Part shown: in pieces, positions 28,284 to 36,740 of the stretch
Numbering within the stretch: the first letter of the stretch is position 1
How the letters are laid out: each line of letters begins with the position of its first letter
NCBI RefSeq assembly: GCF_022919115.1
Contig: NZ_CP095072.1
Coordinates: forward strand, 1,550,001-1,614,000
Reading direction: 5' to 3'
DNA: 64,000 nt
Source of the DNA: Gracilibacillus caseinilyticus
Lineage (GTDB): Bacteria > Bacillota > Bacilli > Bacillales > Amphibacillaceae
Notes under the pieces: generated by a model
Databases searched by the model: none
What the model saw: only the letters and a program-made list of their open reading frames with translations
Told to the model about the DNA's origin: nothing
Translations under genes and position numbers: made by a program

Positions 28284-30317
28284 TTGACACGAAATAACAG
28301 CAAAAAAGAGCAATTAGAACAATATACGACCGATGACCGCAAGAAGAAGATGACCACCAATCAAGGTGTGAGAGTATATGAAGATGAATTTTCGTTGAAA
28401 GCAGGAAAACGTGGCCCTACCTTAATGGAAGATTTTCATTTCAGAGAGAAGATGACGCACTTTGACCATGAACGAATTCCAGAGCGTATTGTACATGCTC
28501 GTGGCTTTGCCGCTCATGGTGAGTTTCAAGTATATGAATCAATGAAAAAATTTACGAAAGCTGACTTTTTGCAAGACCCGTCTAAAACAACCCCTGTTTT
28601 TGTTCGGTTTTCTACAGTTGCAGGCAGTAAAGGGTCAGGAGAATTAGCGCGTGATGCTCGCGGCTTCGCGACAAAATTCTATACCGATGAAGGAAATTAT
28701 GATCTTGTGGGTAATAATATACCGGTCTTTTTCATCCAGGATGCAATGAAGTTTCCTGATTTAATCCATGCAGTGAAGCCGGAGCCGCACAATGGTATCC
28801 CGCAAGCTGCTTCTGCACACGATACGTTTTGGGATTTTGTCGCTAATAATCAAGAATCGGCTCATATGGTAATGTGGACGATGTCAGACCGTGCCATTCC
28901 ACGAAGCTTCCGAATGATGGAAGGCTTCGGTGTGCACACCTTCCGTTTTGTGAATGCTGAAGGTAAGTCCCATTTTGTAAAATTCCACTGGAAGCCAGTT
29001 CTTGGTACTCATTCTGTGGTATGGGATGAGGCACAAAAAATTAACGGGAAAGACCCGGATTTTCACAGAAGAGACTTATGGGAATCCATTGAAAATGGAG
29101 ATTACCCAGAATATGAGCTCGGTGTGCAGATGATCCCGGAAGAAGATGAATTTAAATTTGATTTTGATGTACTAGACCCGACAAAACTGTGGCCAGAAGA
29201 AGAAGTGCCGGTGCAGTTGATTGGCAAAATGACCTTGAATCAAAATGTTGAGAATGTATTCGCGGAAACAGAACAAGTTGCCTTCCACCCTGGACATGTC
29301 GTGCCAGGTATTGATTTCACTAATGACCCACTACTACAAGGTCGACTGTTCTCTTATACCGATACCCAGTTGATTCGTTTAGGTGGACCAAACTTCCATG
29401 AACTGCCGATTAATCGACCGGTTTGTCCGTTCCATAATAATCAGCGTGATGGTTATGGAAGGCATACGATCAATAGCGGACCTGTCAGCTATCATAACAA
29501 CTCAATGGCAGACAATACGCCACAGACTTCAACAGAAGAAGAAGGCGGCTATAAGCATTATCAGGAGAAAGTGGATGGACATAAGATTCGTGCCCGCAGC
29601 GAAAGCTTTGAAGATCATTTCACACAGGCTACGCTTTTCTGGAACAGTATGAGTGCTGCAGAGAAACAACATTTAATCAATGCCTTCAGCTTTGAATTAG
29701 GCAAAGTAGAAAGCAAATCTATCCAGCAGCAAGTCATTGATATGTACGCTAATGTCAGTACCGAATTAACGCAAGAAGTGGCAAAAGCGATTGGAGCACA
29801 AATTCCTGAGGAAAAAGAGATAAATATTACGAAATCATCTCCTGCTTTAAGTCAACAAAATACGGTACATTCGGTTTCTACCCGAAAAGTTGGTGTTATT
29901 GTTGGAGAAGGATTTAAAGGAAAAGAAGTACAGGAAGTAGTAAATGATCTTAAGATGAACAACATTCATGTAGAATTTATAAGTAACCAATTAGGCACAG
30001 TGAATGGAACTGACAATATTGTGTACGAAATGGATCACACTTTTCTAACAGCAGATTCCGTCTTGTTTGATGCAGTACTAGTTGCTGGTGGTGACGAGGA
30101 AAATAAAGCATTCTATAAACAAGCAGCATTGCTTTTACATGAGGCCTATTCTCACCTTAAACCAGTTGGTGCTCTTAACATTGGTGAAGAACTTCTGAAG
30201 GTGGACGATATGAAGGATAGTGAAGGTGTTGTGCTAGAATCTTTCTGTAAAGATTTCACTAAACAGTTTATGGAAGCTATCGCTGTCCATAGACATTGGA
30301 ATCGTGAAGTCGTTTAA
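28284..30317 (+). CDS. katE: Large-subunit monofunctional catalase (KatE/HPII type)
   Basis: Breaks down hydrogen peroxide; 677 residues, of the large-subunit clade. The heme-side His71 lies in [12 protein letters not shown], the proximal Tyr in [16 protein letters not shown], and the C-terminal 150 residues form the extra flavodoxin/DJ-1-like domain ([15 protein letters not shown]... [10 protein letters not shown]). Start is TTG with AAGGAGGA seven bases ahead. Single-gene unit; no PerR box was recognised. Confidence 0.95.
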   Translation: MTRNNSKKEQLEQYTTDDRKKKMTTNQGVRVYEDEFSLKAGKRGPTLMEDFHFREKMTHFDHERIPERIVHARGFAAHGEFQVYESMKKFTKADFLQDPSKTTPVFVRFSTVAGSKGSGELARDARGFATKFYTDEGNYDLVGNNIPVFFIQDAMKFPDLIHAVKPEPHNGIPQAASAHDTFWDFVANNQESAHMVMWTMSDRAIPRSFRMMEGFGVHTFRFVNAEGKSHFVKFHWKPVLGTHSVVWDEAQKINGKDPDFHRRDLWESIENGDYPEYELGVQMIPEEDEFKFDFDVLDPTKLWPEEEVPVQLIGKMTLNQNVENVFAETEQVAFHPGHVVPGIDFTNDPLLQGRLFSYTDTQLIRLGGPNFHELPINRPVCPFHNNQRDGYGRHTINSGPVSYHNNSMADNTPQTSTEEEGGYKHYQEKVDGHKIRARSESFEDHFTQATLFWNSMSAAEKQHLINAFSFELGKVESKSIQQQVIDMYANVSTELTQEVAKAIGAQIPEEKEINITKSSPALSQQNTVHSVSTRKVGVIVGEGFKGKEVQEVVNDLKMNNIHVEFISNQLGTVNGTDNIVYEMDHTFLTADSVLFDAVLVAGGDEENKAFYKQAALLLHEAYSHLKPVGALNIGEELLKVDDMKDSEGVVLESFCKDFTKQFMEAIAVHRHWNREVV

Positions 30318-30334
30318 GAAACAATATAGTAAAC

Positions 30335-30369
30335 AAAAAGCGTTTGAACATTATATTCAAACGCTTTTT
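30335..30369 (+). terminator. Rho-independent terminator after catalase
   Basis: Fourteen-bp stem AAAAAGCGTTTGAA/TTCAAACGCTTTTT, ending in the T-run; symmetric, so it could act on either strand. Confidence 0.92.
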
Positions 30370-30457
30370 GATTTTAATTTACAAAACAATAGAATGGAAC
30401 AAATCCTGAAACAAGCATAAAGAAGAAATGTGGGGCAATAGCGTAACAAAACGAAGA

Positions 30458-30479
30458 ACCAAATCATAAACGATTTGGT
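30458..30479 (-). terminator. Terminator-like hairpin of the zinc-ribbon gene
   Basis: Stem ACCAAATC/GATTTGGT; on the minus strand it is followed by TCTTCGTTTTG, downstream of the small gene ending at 30541. Confidence 0.5.
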
Positions 30480-30540
30480 CCGTGAATTAGTATGCTTTTT
30501 TATGGAAGTGTGACGCTAGTTTCTCCCTTTTTAAGAACAT

Positions 30541-30714
30541 TTACGACTTTAATTTATTTAACAAACTTACTTTTCCACTACCTTGACAGTTTGAGCAAGC
30601 AAACTCTCCTTCGCCACCACATGTTTCACATTTGTGAACACCGTAGTCAAATCCTTCTCCCGAACAATTCGGACAACGCTTTAATCCTTGACCATTACAG
30701 TTCTTACATTTCAC
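30541..30714 (-). CDS. 57-residue DnaJ-type cysteine-rich zinc-ribbon protein
   Basis: Small protein with four CxxC motifs in the DnaJ zinc-finger pattern: CKNCNGQG, CPNCSGEG, CETCGGEG and CSNCQGSG, likely folding around two zinc ions. Start is GTG at 30714, with AAAGGAGG eight bases ahead, and the tail is short and basic (NKLKS). There is no J-domain. Comparable stand-alone proteins serve as chaperone-like or redox zinc proteins, but the role of this one is unknown. Confidence 0.8.
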   Translation of the reverse strand: MKCKNCNGQGLKRCPNCSGEGFDYGVHKCETCGGEGEFACSNCQGSGKVSLLNKLKS

Positions 30715-31005
30715 AACAAAAACCTCCTTTGTCCTTTAACGGAGCTTCTACGAGCAAGTTGCGAGTGATGTAGCCTGTTTATCGCATCACGCCCCTACTG
30801 CATTAATATTTATAAAATTTATTAATGCCAAAATTAGATGAGAATGATGTAAACGATTTTTGTCTGGGGATTTAGTAAATGATGTTTGTGCTACATCATT
30901 CTATGAATCACTTTATTGATACATACCACCATTTCCATAAATTTAACCATTGATAATGATCGTTTAATAATCTGTTATGAAATTGTAATAAAACCTTAAA
31001 AATGG

Positions 31006-31469
31006 AAGCTTATAATACGGATTATGTAAAGTGGATCTTCAGCTCGCACTGATTCCACGGGAGCCTCCGCATATTTCCTCCGCTTTAGGAAGTGTTATAA
31101 CGTATAGAACAGTCAAAAGCAGTGGTTCTAGGCATTTATGTTATGAATACAAATGCTGTTATTTATAGATGCGCTCCATTTGCTAGCTCTTACAAAAGTT
31201 GTAGAGTACCTATCCTAGCGTAGGCCAAGTACGTAGAATCCCGCGGGATTGTGCAGGTGTTGAAGATCCACAAAGTCTGCATCTGTGTCTTCTAGTATCG
31301 CTTCGAAGTGAGCTTCCTCGGTGCAAGGCAGCAAAGAAGTAATTCGTGTAGTAGCCTAGCTTCAGCCGTGCCCCGCAGGACGCGAAGTGGTTGGCCGGAG
31401 CGGTCTCCCAGCACATAAATAATTTCAAAATTACCACCAAGTTGACATAATCCGTATTATAGGTAGCTT
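31006..31469. repeat. Fold-back repeat family R1, copy C (464 bp)
   Basis: Left end AAGCTTATAATACGG, right end CCGTATTATAGGTAGCTT; the right end has three extra bases (ACC) relative to the left. Contains the same GC-rich modules as the other copies (CCCGCGGGA, AGCCGTGCCCCGCAGGACGC). It lacks the left inverted GC arm seen in copies B and E. The preceding stretch 30731-31005 shows nothing recognised. Confidence 0.88.
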
Positions 31470-31508
31470 CAATATACTTAAGTAAAGGTGTGTATAGTCT
31501 GGTTTTTC

Positions 31509-32150
31509 TTAAATACGGCGTTCGTTAAATGATCGTAAGCGAACGCTGGCATGGTGATTAATCAAAATCGATTTAATCTTATCGAATTGGTGGTGAATAA
31601 CGGCTTCGTATAATTGTTCATTAACTTTAACGGCGGAGTAGTGAGTTTGCTGCGGATTGAGATTATAGTTAATGACACCGACGAGATAAGATGTTTCATG
31701 ATTCTTAGCAATGAGTTGCACCATCGCACTATTATTTGCAGCTTCAATAAGGGTTTGAATAAAGAGCTGAGAATGTGTCACATACAACGTATAATCGTTA
31801 ACTGCCTTTGCTTGTTTTTGTATCTGAAGGTGATGCTGCAAGGCTTCTGTATCGACGTATAAATCTTCAGGGTTTCTTGTTTCAAATGTGTATACGACCA
31901 TTGCATATATTAATTCCAGCATTTCCAACATGTCTTTCCTTGCTAGTTCTTTTACTAGTATTCCTTTGTTTTTAAACGATGCAAATATTCCTTGTTCCTC
32001 CAATTTAGAAATCGCTGACCGGATTGGTGTCCTGCTCATTCCTAGTTCTTTTGCTAATTGATTTTCAGAGAGCATGTCGCCAGGTAAATATGCTCCATCT
32101 ACTATTTTCTGCTTTATTTTTTCATAAGCAAGTTCAGATAATGAGGTCAT
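31509..32150 (-). CDS. GntR-family (FCD-type) transcription regulator
   Basis: Winged-helix DNA-binding domain at residues 1-70 (ELAYEKIKQKIVDGAYLPGD, LAKELGMSRTPIRSAISKLEEQG) followed by an all-helical effector domain of about 140 residues, as in FadR/VanR regulators. Open frame extends to 32216, but GAGGAG before ATG 32150 sets a 213-residue protein. A GntR-like operator palindrome sits in the divergent region towards the tyrosine phosphatase gene. Effector unknown. Confidence 0.88.
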   Translation of the reverse strand: MTSLSELAYEKIKQKIVDGAYLPGDMLSENQLAKELGMSRTPIRSAISKLEEQGIFASFKNKGILVKELARKDMLEMLELIYAMVVYTFETRNPEDLYVDTEALQHHLQIQKQAKAVNDYTLYVTHSQLFIQTLIEAANNSAMVQLIAKNHETSYLVGVINYNLNPQQTHYSAVKVNEQLYEAVIHHQFDKIKSILINHHASVRLRSFNERRI

Positions 32151-32291
32151 AATTCGTAAGCTCCTCTTATATGTTATATTAAGTTTAATAGTATAATGCT
32201 TTTTAATCTTGTTCAATAGTATTGTTAAAAAAATGAATTTTACATTATCTTAACCTCCTGTTTATAGTAACTTCACAATAAGTGATTATAA

Positions 32292-32324
32292 TTTTACTTG
32301 TATACAACTTGGACACAAGTAAAA
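32292..32324. promoter_or_regulatory. GntR-type operator in the gntR/phosphatase divergent region
   Basis: TTGTATACAA at 32298-32307 is a perfect palindrome of the kind bound by FCD-type GntR regulators, and it overlaps a 10-bp inverted repeat TTTTACTTGT (32292-32301) / ACAAGTAAAA (32315-32324). Binding by the neighbouring GntR protein is inferred. Confidence 0.55.
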
Positions 32325-32439
32325 AGGTAGTAAATTGTTTGGTCTATAACACGCTGAGATAAGGTAATTTTAGTAGCGATTGTTATATTTGTATTGGTAA
32401 ATTCTATGGAATAATAGAAAATGAGTTAGGAGTGAGAAG

Positions 32440-33246
32440 ATGGCAGAAGTTAAAGTGCCATTAAATGAAAAAAGAAAATTAGAAATTGAGGGAGCAATAA
32501 ATTTTCGCGATATGGGAGGGTATCAAACAGGGGATGGTCGTACAGTTGTTCAGGGTAAATTCTTTCGTTCAGGTGATCTTTCCAAATTAACAGATGCAGG
32601 GTTACAGCAATTAAAACAACTTAATATATGGAAAATATGTGATTTTCGAAGTAAGAATGAAATAAGTGAGAACCCTGATCCCATCATCGAACAAGCAGAA
32701 CATGTTCATATGCCAGTAATACCAAAGAATGAAAAGATTCTTGATCCTAAGCAGCAAATGGAACGCTATATGAAACTTGTGCAACAAAATCAAGGTGAAC
32801 AAATGATGGTGGATTTATATTGCACGATGGTAGAACAAAAGAACGTATGGCGTGATCTATTACATCTATTAATGGATGATAATTCAGGACCATTCATTAT
32901 TCATTGTACTGCTGGTAAGGATCGTACCGGGGTAGGAAGTGCACTGATTTTAAAAACGCTTGGTGTATCAGAAACTGTCATTTTAGAAGATTACGAAAAG
33001 ACAAATGAAGCAATAGAGCAATTGAAACACTTAACAAAAGGTACTATACCTGCCGAATTGGAGGAGGATTTAAAAGAGAAGGTAAAAGAAGCTGGAACTG
33101 CGATGGTGTCAGCAAAAAGAATCTATATTCAAGCATATTTTGATGAGATTAATCGACTTTACGGCTCCTTCGATCATTACTTAGAAGAAGGATTAGGTAT
33201 TTCCAAAGAAATGCGTCAGAAGCTACAGGATAAATATTTAGTATAA
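32440..33246 (+). CDS. Tyrosine-protein phosphatase (DSP-like, YbeB/IphP family)
   Basis: Cys-based phosphatase of 268 residues. N-terminal NFRDMGGYQTGDGR and FFRSGDLSKLTDAG are typical of the bacterial IphP/LipA-like group, and the P-loop HCTAGKDRTG starts at His155 with nucleophile Cys156. Substrates in relatives are phosphotyrosine proteins or phosphoinositides; none is assignable here. Likely controlled by the divergent GntR regulator. Confidence 0.9.
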   Translation: MAEVKVPLNEKRKLEIEGAINFRDMGGYQTGDGRTVVQGKFFRSGDLSKLTDAGLQQLKQLNIWKICDFRSKNEISENPDPIIEQAEHVHMPVIPKNEKILDPKQQMERYMKLVQQNQGEQMMVDLYCTMVEQKNVWRDLLHLLMDDNSGPFIIHCTAGKDRTGVGSALILKTLGVSETVILEDYEKTNEAIEQLKHLTKGTIPAELEEDLKEKVKEAGTAMVSAKRIYIQAYFDEINRLYGSFDHYLEEGLGISKEMRQKLQDKYLV

Positions 33247-33268
33247 TGCAATAACTAACGTTCCCCCG

Positions 33269-33304
33269 GGATCATAGGTGTAAACTGCCTGTGGTCCTTT
33301 TTTT
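33269..33304 (+). terminator. Rho-independent terminator after the phosphatase
   Basis: Ten-pair stem GGATCATAGG/CCTGTGGTCC including G-U pairs, then seven T. Confidence 0.88.
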
Positions 33305-33310
33305 ATAAGT

Positions 33311-33514
33311 AAGGAAATAGATGCTGCGATTGAAGCAATATTTAATACACGTACCAATACAGGATGGACTACGGGTGGTCATACTGGTGAAGATGTGCCG
33401 TTTTATGCCTATGGACCAGGTTCTGATCGATTTATTGGACAGATTGATAATACCGATAATGCTACCATTATTTTTGATCTTTTGGATGAACGAAAAGGAC
33501 ATAAAGATCACTAA
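33311..33514 (+). pseudogene. Alkaline phosphatase remnant (C-terminal 67 codons)
   Basis: The frame reads EIDAAIEAIFNTRTNTGWTT, then GGHTGEDVPFYAYGPG and IGQIDNTDNATIIFDLL, which is the C-terminus of PhoA-type alkaline phosphatase with the zinc-ligand His in HTGEDV. There is no start codon or ribosome site; upstream the frame hits a stop at 33281 within the preceding terminator. The rest of the gene is absent. An out-of-frame 80-codon open frame over the same bases is not a gene. Confidence 0.8.
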
Positions 33515-33523
33515 TCGTTGTTT

Positions 33524-33562
33524 AGCCTTACATCCTGGTTTGAATTGGTATGTAAGGCTTTA
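33524..33562 (+). terminator. Terminator of the lost alkaline phosphatase gene
   Basis: Ten-bp stem AGCCTTACAT/ATGTAAGGCT, then TTTAACACTTTT. It follows the remnant by 9 bp, so it survived with the gene's 3' end. Confidence 0.75.
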
Positions 33563-33585
33563 ACACTTTTGTGAAGGAGACTATG

Positions 33586-34212
33586 ATGAAATATTTTTTT
33601 GGAATTGTCATTTCAATCGTGATACTGACGGGCTGTTCAGGTCAGCATCAGTCAGCAGAAGCAAATACAATAGAGGAACCTGAATATTTAGCAGATTATG
33701 TGGCCAACCCGCAGGTTCCTGATGATCGGTTATTACAGAAAGCAGGACAATCGACTACAGATGAAAAGGGCACGATTACATTAAAGAAGCTGAAACAAAT
33801 GGATCAAACTTACACAATCGGTGACATGGAATTGACCATTCAAGATGTGAAACTTATCCATCTGGAACCGGATGAAAGTTTGATCGATTATTTTCACGTG
33901 TTGACACATGAAAAAACATTTGATTACATTAAGATGTTTGTAGAAATAACAAACACAGCAAAGGAAAAAAGAAAATTCGCTCCAGTGGCTCTTTTCGAAA
34001 CAGATCAAGGAGAGAAGATAAGCTGGGAGAAAGACATTTATCTTGAAAGATTAAATGATACACTAGAGGGTTCTCAAAGTCGTTCAGGGAACATTGGATT
34101 TATCGTAAAAGATTCAGAACAGATCAATCAATTTCATTTCACTACCAGTACCTTATTTGATCAACAAGACAAGAAAATAGCAGAAGCGAAAAAAATCGAA
34201 ATAAAATGGTAG
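33586..34212 (+). CDS. Putative lipoprotein with DUF4352-like domain
   Basis: Surface lipoprotein of 208 residues: hydrophobic signal and lipobox LTGC (Cys near residue 17), a linker, then a beta-rich domain (YTIGDMELTIQDVKLIHL ... IKMFVEITNTAKEKRKFAP) of the kind grouped as DUF4352/immunoglobulin-like. Frame begins at GTG 33571, but AAGGAGA at 33574-33580 places the start at ATG 33583 or 33586. Function unknown. Confidence 0.75.
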   Translation: MKYFFGIVISIVILTGCSGQHQSAEANTIEEPEYLADYVANPQVPDDRLLQKAGQSTTDEKGTITLKKLKQMDQTYTIGDMELTIQDVKLIHLEPDESLIDYFHVLTHEKTFDYIKMFVEITNTAKEKRKFAPVALFETDQGEKISWEKDIYLERLNDTLEGSQSRSGNIGFIVKDSEQINQFHFTTSTLFDQQDKKIAEAKKIEIKW

Positions 34213-34270
34213 ATAATAGAATTACCAAAAGATGTAATGATGTTGAATGTTAAATAGTTTTACAAGTCGA

Positions 34271-34299
34271 TTGTAACTTATATGGTTAAAATAGATAAT
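34271..34299 (+). promoter_or_regulatory. Promoter of the 20-residue peptide gene
   Basis: TTGTAA, 17-bp spacer, GATAAT: a good sigma-A type match 35 bp before the peptide start codon. Confidence 0.6.
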
Positions 34300-34333
34300 A
34301 GTTACTGTAATACAAGATAAAGGTGGTGCGATA

Positions 34334-34396
34334 ATGGTAGGCGGATTGCTAGAAGGATTAGTAACATTTTTGCAAGGATTATTAGGGATTTTATAA
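34334..34396 (+). CDS. 20-residue hydrophobic amphipathic peptide
   Basis: The frame MVGGLLEGLVTFLQGLLGIL is preceded by AAAGGTGGTG at good spacing and by a promoter, and is followed 28 bp later by a terminator, so it forms a complete miniature transcription unit. The peptide is almost wholly hydrophobic, with one Glu and one Gln, and would form a short amphipathic or membrane helix. It recalls phenol-soluble-modulin-like or small membrane peptides in size and character only; no homology is claimed. Confidence 0.6.
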   Translation: MVGGLLEGLVTFLQGLLGIL

Positions 34397-34423
34397 ACTG
34401 GCATGATGGAAGCCAACCGTGAA

Positions 34424-34455
34424 AAAGAAAGCCTATCAATGGTAGGCTTTCTTTT
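34424..34455 (+). terminator. Rho-independent terminator of the 20-residue peptide gene
   Basis: Stem AAAGAAAGCCTA/TAGGCTTTCTTT, seven-base loop, ending in T-rich sequence. Confidence 0.88.
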
Positions 34456-34537
34456 ATATTATAAGGGGGATAATGATCTTTCATAAGAAAAAACTGATTT
34501 CAGTGGATTGTTAAGTGCAAACTTCATGGATTGTACA

Positions 34538-34770
34538 TTATGAAGAGGTCCATGTTCCTCCATTTATATGAATGGCTTGTCCTGTCATATAGGAAGCTTG
34601 ATCAGAAGCAAGCATAACATATGGCCATGCGTGTTCGGATGGCTGTCCAGGTCGCTGAATCAGTCCATCCTGTCCAAAATTTTCTACGCCATCTTCATCG
34701 AAAGACGCAGGGATTAAAGGTGTCCATACTGGTCCAGGCGCAACGGAGTTCGCTCGGATTTTTCTCGTAA
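34538..34770 (-). pseudogene. Short-chain dehydrogenase, separated C-terminal fragment
   Basis: Reading the minus strand: RKIRANSVAPGPVWTPLIPA through QRPGQPSEHAWPYVMLASD and TGQAIHINGGTW, ending TSS and stop. This is the exact continuation of the SDR fragment at 36097-36727 (normal order: active-site region, then IRVNxVAPGPxWTPLIP). The two parts are separated by a 1.3 kb insert. Without the C-terminus the enzyme cannot complete its fold, so the gene is broken. Confidence 0.88.
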
Positions 34771-34803
34771 ATTGTTACCCTTAGTATCAAGATAAGAAAA
34801 AAC

Positions 34804-34828
34804 ATGATTTTGCTAGTCGCAAAATCAT
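34804..34828. repeat. Perfect hairpin near the insert end
   Basis: Stem ATGATTTTGC/GCAAAATCAT with a five-base loop, 33 bp inside the insert. It has no T-run and could be a transposition end structure or part of the terminator region. Confidence 0.6.
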
Positions 34829-34833
34829 AGAAA

Positions 34834-34858
34834 AAAGACCCTTAAAAAGGGTCTTTAA
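34834..34858 (-). terminator. Terminator of the insert's two-gene unit
   Basis: Stem AAAGACCCTT/AAGGGTCTTT; on the minus strand followed by six T. Confidence 0.85.
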
Positions 34859-34872
34859 TTTCACTTGTAAAA

Positions 34873-34968
34873 TTAACTTTTATTTTCTTTTCGTTGACTT
34901 ATCTTATTAGCAACAACAAGTATTATTGTAGCTATAACGGAAACACCTATGATATCAATGATGTTCAT
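34873..34968 (-). CDS. 31-residue single-pass membrane peptide
   Basis: Frame begins MNIIDIIGVSVIATIILVV, one membrane helix, followed by the basic tail KISQRKENKS. AAAAGGAGA precedes the ATG at good distance. It lies 25 bp downstream of the secreted-protein gene and shares its terminator. The topology (helix plus basic cytoplasmic tail) would fit an immunity or helper peptide, which is only inference. Confidence 0.7.
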   Translation of the reverse strand: MNIIDIIGVSVIATIILVVANKISQRKENKS

Positions 34969-34993
34969 ATTATCTGTCTCCTTTTTATCAAAA

Positions 34994-35557
34994 TTACTCT
35001 CCAATACATCTTACACTAAACCAAGCCAAACTTGCAGCTAATCCTACTGCTCCACCTCTCACTGCATTTTTACCCACTACTTTGATAATCTGAACAGAAA
35101 GTTTTTTCCATGCTTTTTGTTCAATCAACTCATACATACCACCAGTAAGAAAACCAATACCAGTAAAATCTATAATTTTATCAGTTACACAACTTGTATA
35201 ACTTTGCGTTGAAAAATCACCTGTGCTCGGAGATGTAAGTCCTGTTGGTTGTGGAACACCTACTAGATCACTCTCAGTTAGTTCTTCCCCATTAGTCATT
35301 TTAATAAACGCTTGGATGGCAGGCAATGCCTCTTCCCCAAACTTTTCAATAACCAAATCCTCATCCAATGTATATATTCCATTTTCTTCTGTAGCTGCAG
35401 TTTCAAATATGTATTCTAAATCAGCAGCAAGTTGTTTCTCTTCATTAGTCAAAGTAACCTCAGATGATTTTGCACTAGCAATAGGAGTAAAAACAGTGAA
35501 CATAAGTAACACAGAACAAAAAATTAATACACCTTTTTCTGAATACTTCTTCAACAT
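34994..35557 (-). CDS. Secreted protein of unknown function, bacteriocin-precursor-like layout
   Basis: A 187-residue protein with a clear signal peptide (hydrophobic 9-24, likely cleavage after ASA near residue 29), an acidic stretch to about residue 115, then a basic, glycine-rich and hydrophobic C-terminal region (124-187) bracketed by Cys123 and Cys184 that could form a disulfide. The GGMYELIEQKAWKKL and GGAVGLAASLAWF segments are amphipathic or membrane-active in character. An acidic leader ahead of a cationic hydrophobic C-terminus is seen in some antimicrobial precursors, but I do not recognise the family and no function is asserted. Confidence 0.75.
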   Translation of the reverse strand: MLKKYSEKGVLIFCSVLLMFTVFTPIASAKSSEVTLTNEEKQLAADLEYIFETAATEENGIYTLDEDLVIEKFGEEALPAIQAFIKMTNGEELTESDLVGVPQPTGLTSPSTGDFSTQSYTSCVTDKIIDFTGIGFLTGGMYELIEQKAWKKLSVQIIKVVGKNAVRGGAVGLAASLAWFSVRCIGE

Positions 35558-36096
35558 AAAACATTCTCCTCCTCAATCAAATTTATTAGTTACATATTCC
35601 AATTTATCACAAAAAAGATAATATTCCATTTTTTCTAAAAAAGTCAAAAAATTCCATTATTATAAAAATTAGTAGTACAGCTCTTTAATGACTTGATTTT
35701 ACCTTTTAATCATTCTTCACTCATTTGCTAGTATTCTTTATGCTTTATTACGCCTTCAAATTCTTATTTCAGTATATTTTTGAATATATGTGTCTCTCAG
35801 GACGTCATAAACGTCCTTATTTGCCTTTTTATATTCCTGTCTAAGTAATTTCACCTAAACAAATAAAAAACCTCTCTTAAAGGTATAAAAAGTCTAAATT
35901 CAATACACGAAACAGAAAGCTACTAAAAATGTATCCAAAGGTCATTAGGTCATTCTTCTCAAAAGAAAGTTTGAAAAAAATCGATAGCTACTACAGACAT
36001 TCATTTTTATCACAAAAAAGCCTGTTTTAACAGGCTTGTGTTTTTTCTGATCTTGCTAAAATTAATTTTCCTAATGGTGCACTTATACACTATATC
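35558..36096. other. AT-rich noncoding part of the insert
   Basis: About 540 bp without a supportable gene. It holds the promoter region of the secreted-protein gene and two hairpins, AGGACGT/ACGTCCT (35799-35817) and AAGCCTGTT/AACAGGCTT (36018-36037, followed on the plus strand by GTGTTTTTT). Confidence 0.6.
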
Positions 36097-36727
36097 GACT
36101 TTGGGCGATACTTCTGGTAAAGGCTGTGATAGCACCCTTCGTAGCTGAATAATCCATTAGAATACCATTTCCCCGATAAGCGTTAATGGATGACGTATTA
36201 ATAATACTATCACCTGAATGCATGTGACGTACGGCTGCCTTCGTTAAATAAAATTGTGAGAAAAAGTTAGTTTGGAATACTTCCTCAAACTGTTCATTAG
36301 AAATATCCTCAATATCTTCCCGAATGTATTGCACTGCTGCATTGTTAACTAAAATGTTGATACTTCCAAAAGCATCGATTGTTTGTTCTATTAATCTTTC
36401 ACAATGCTCATGGTTTTTAATATCACCTGGTAAGAGCACGCATTTTACGCCTTCTTGATCCACCATTTTTTTCGTTTCTTCTGCATCCTGGTGCTCATCT
36501 AAATAAGAGATGGCAACATTTGCACCTTCTTTGGCATAGACAATGGCAACAGCTCTGCCGATCCCGCTATCACCACCGGTAATCAGAGCAGATTTACCTA
36601 CGAGTTTGTCAGAACCCTGATATTCGGTAGGCTGGTGTGGCAGTGGAATCATTTCGGATTCGATTCCGGGTTGTTTCATTTGCTTTTGTCTTGGTGTTGA
36701 TCCTTTTTGCATCTCTGTTGGTTCCAT
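36097..36727 (-). pseudogene. Short-chain dehydrogenase, N-terminal fragment (general-stress type)
   Basis: Residues 1-210 of an NAD(P)-dependent SDR of the YdaD/YhxC kind: polar N-terminal extension, cofactor motif ITGGDSGIGRAVA, NNAAVQ, active-site Ser in INTSSINAYRG and Tyr/Lys in DYSATKGA. The frame then runs RSIAQS and, crossing into foreign sequence, RYSV and stop at 36083. The missing part lies at 34538-34770. Ribosome site and start are intact, so a truncated product may still be made. Confidence 0.88.
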
Positions 36728-36740
36728 GTTCTGCCTCCTA

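Larger units (their letters stand above)
34771..36096. mobile_element. 1.3 kb insert splitting an SDR gene; carries a secreted protein and a small membrane peptide
   Basis: Boundaries are inferred from where the dehydrogenase frame stops and resumes: the native minus-strand sequence reads ...CAAAGTC then TTACGAGAAAA... . The insert is more AT-rich than the flanks, contains two genes on the same strand as the broken gene, and hairpins near both ends (34804-34828; 36018-36037). No transposase, no clear terminal inverted repeats and no target duplication were found, so the mechanism is unknown; it could be a non-autonomous cassette moved in trans. Confidence 0.7.

Noticed and set aside
30492..30773. 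Plus-strand 93-codon frame opposite the zinc-ribbon gene
   Set aside because: The minus strand shows four CxxCxGxG motifs, GTG start and ribosome site; the plus-strand frame has none of these.
33321..33563. Plus-strand 80-codon open frame
   Set aside because: It is out of frame over the alkaline phosphatase remnant, whose own frame gives a recognisable protein; no ribosome site.
34771..36096. Insert as a classical insertion sequence
   Set aside because: No transposase frame, no matching terminal inverted repeats and no target-site duplication could be found by eye; kept only as an insert of unknown mechanism.
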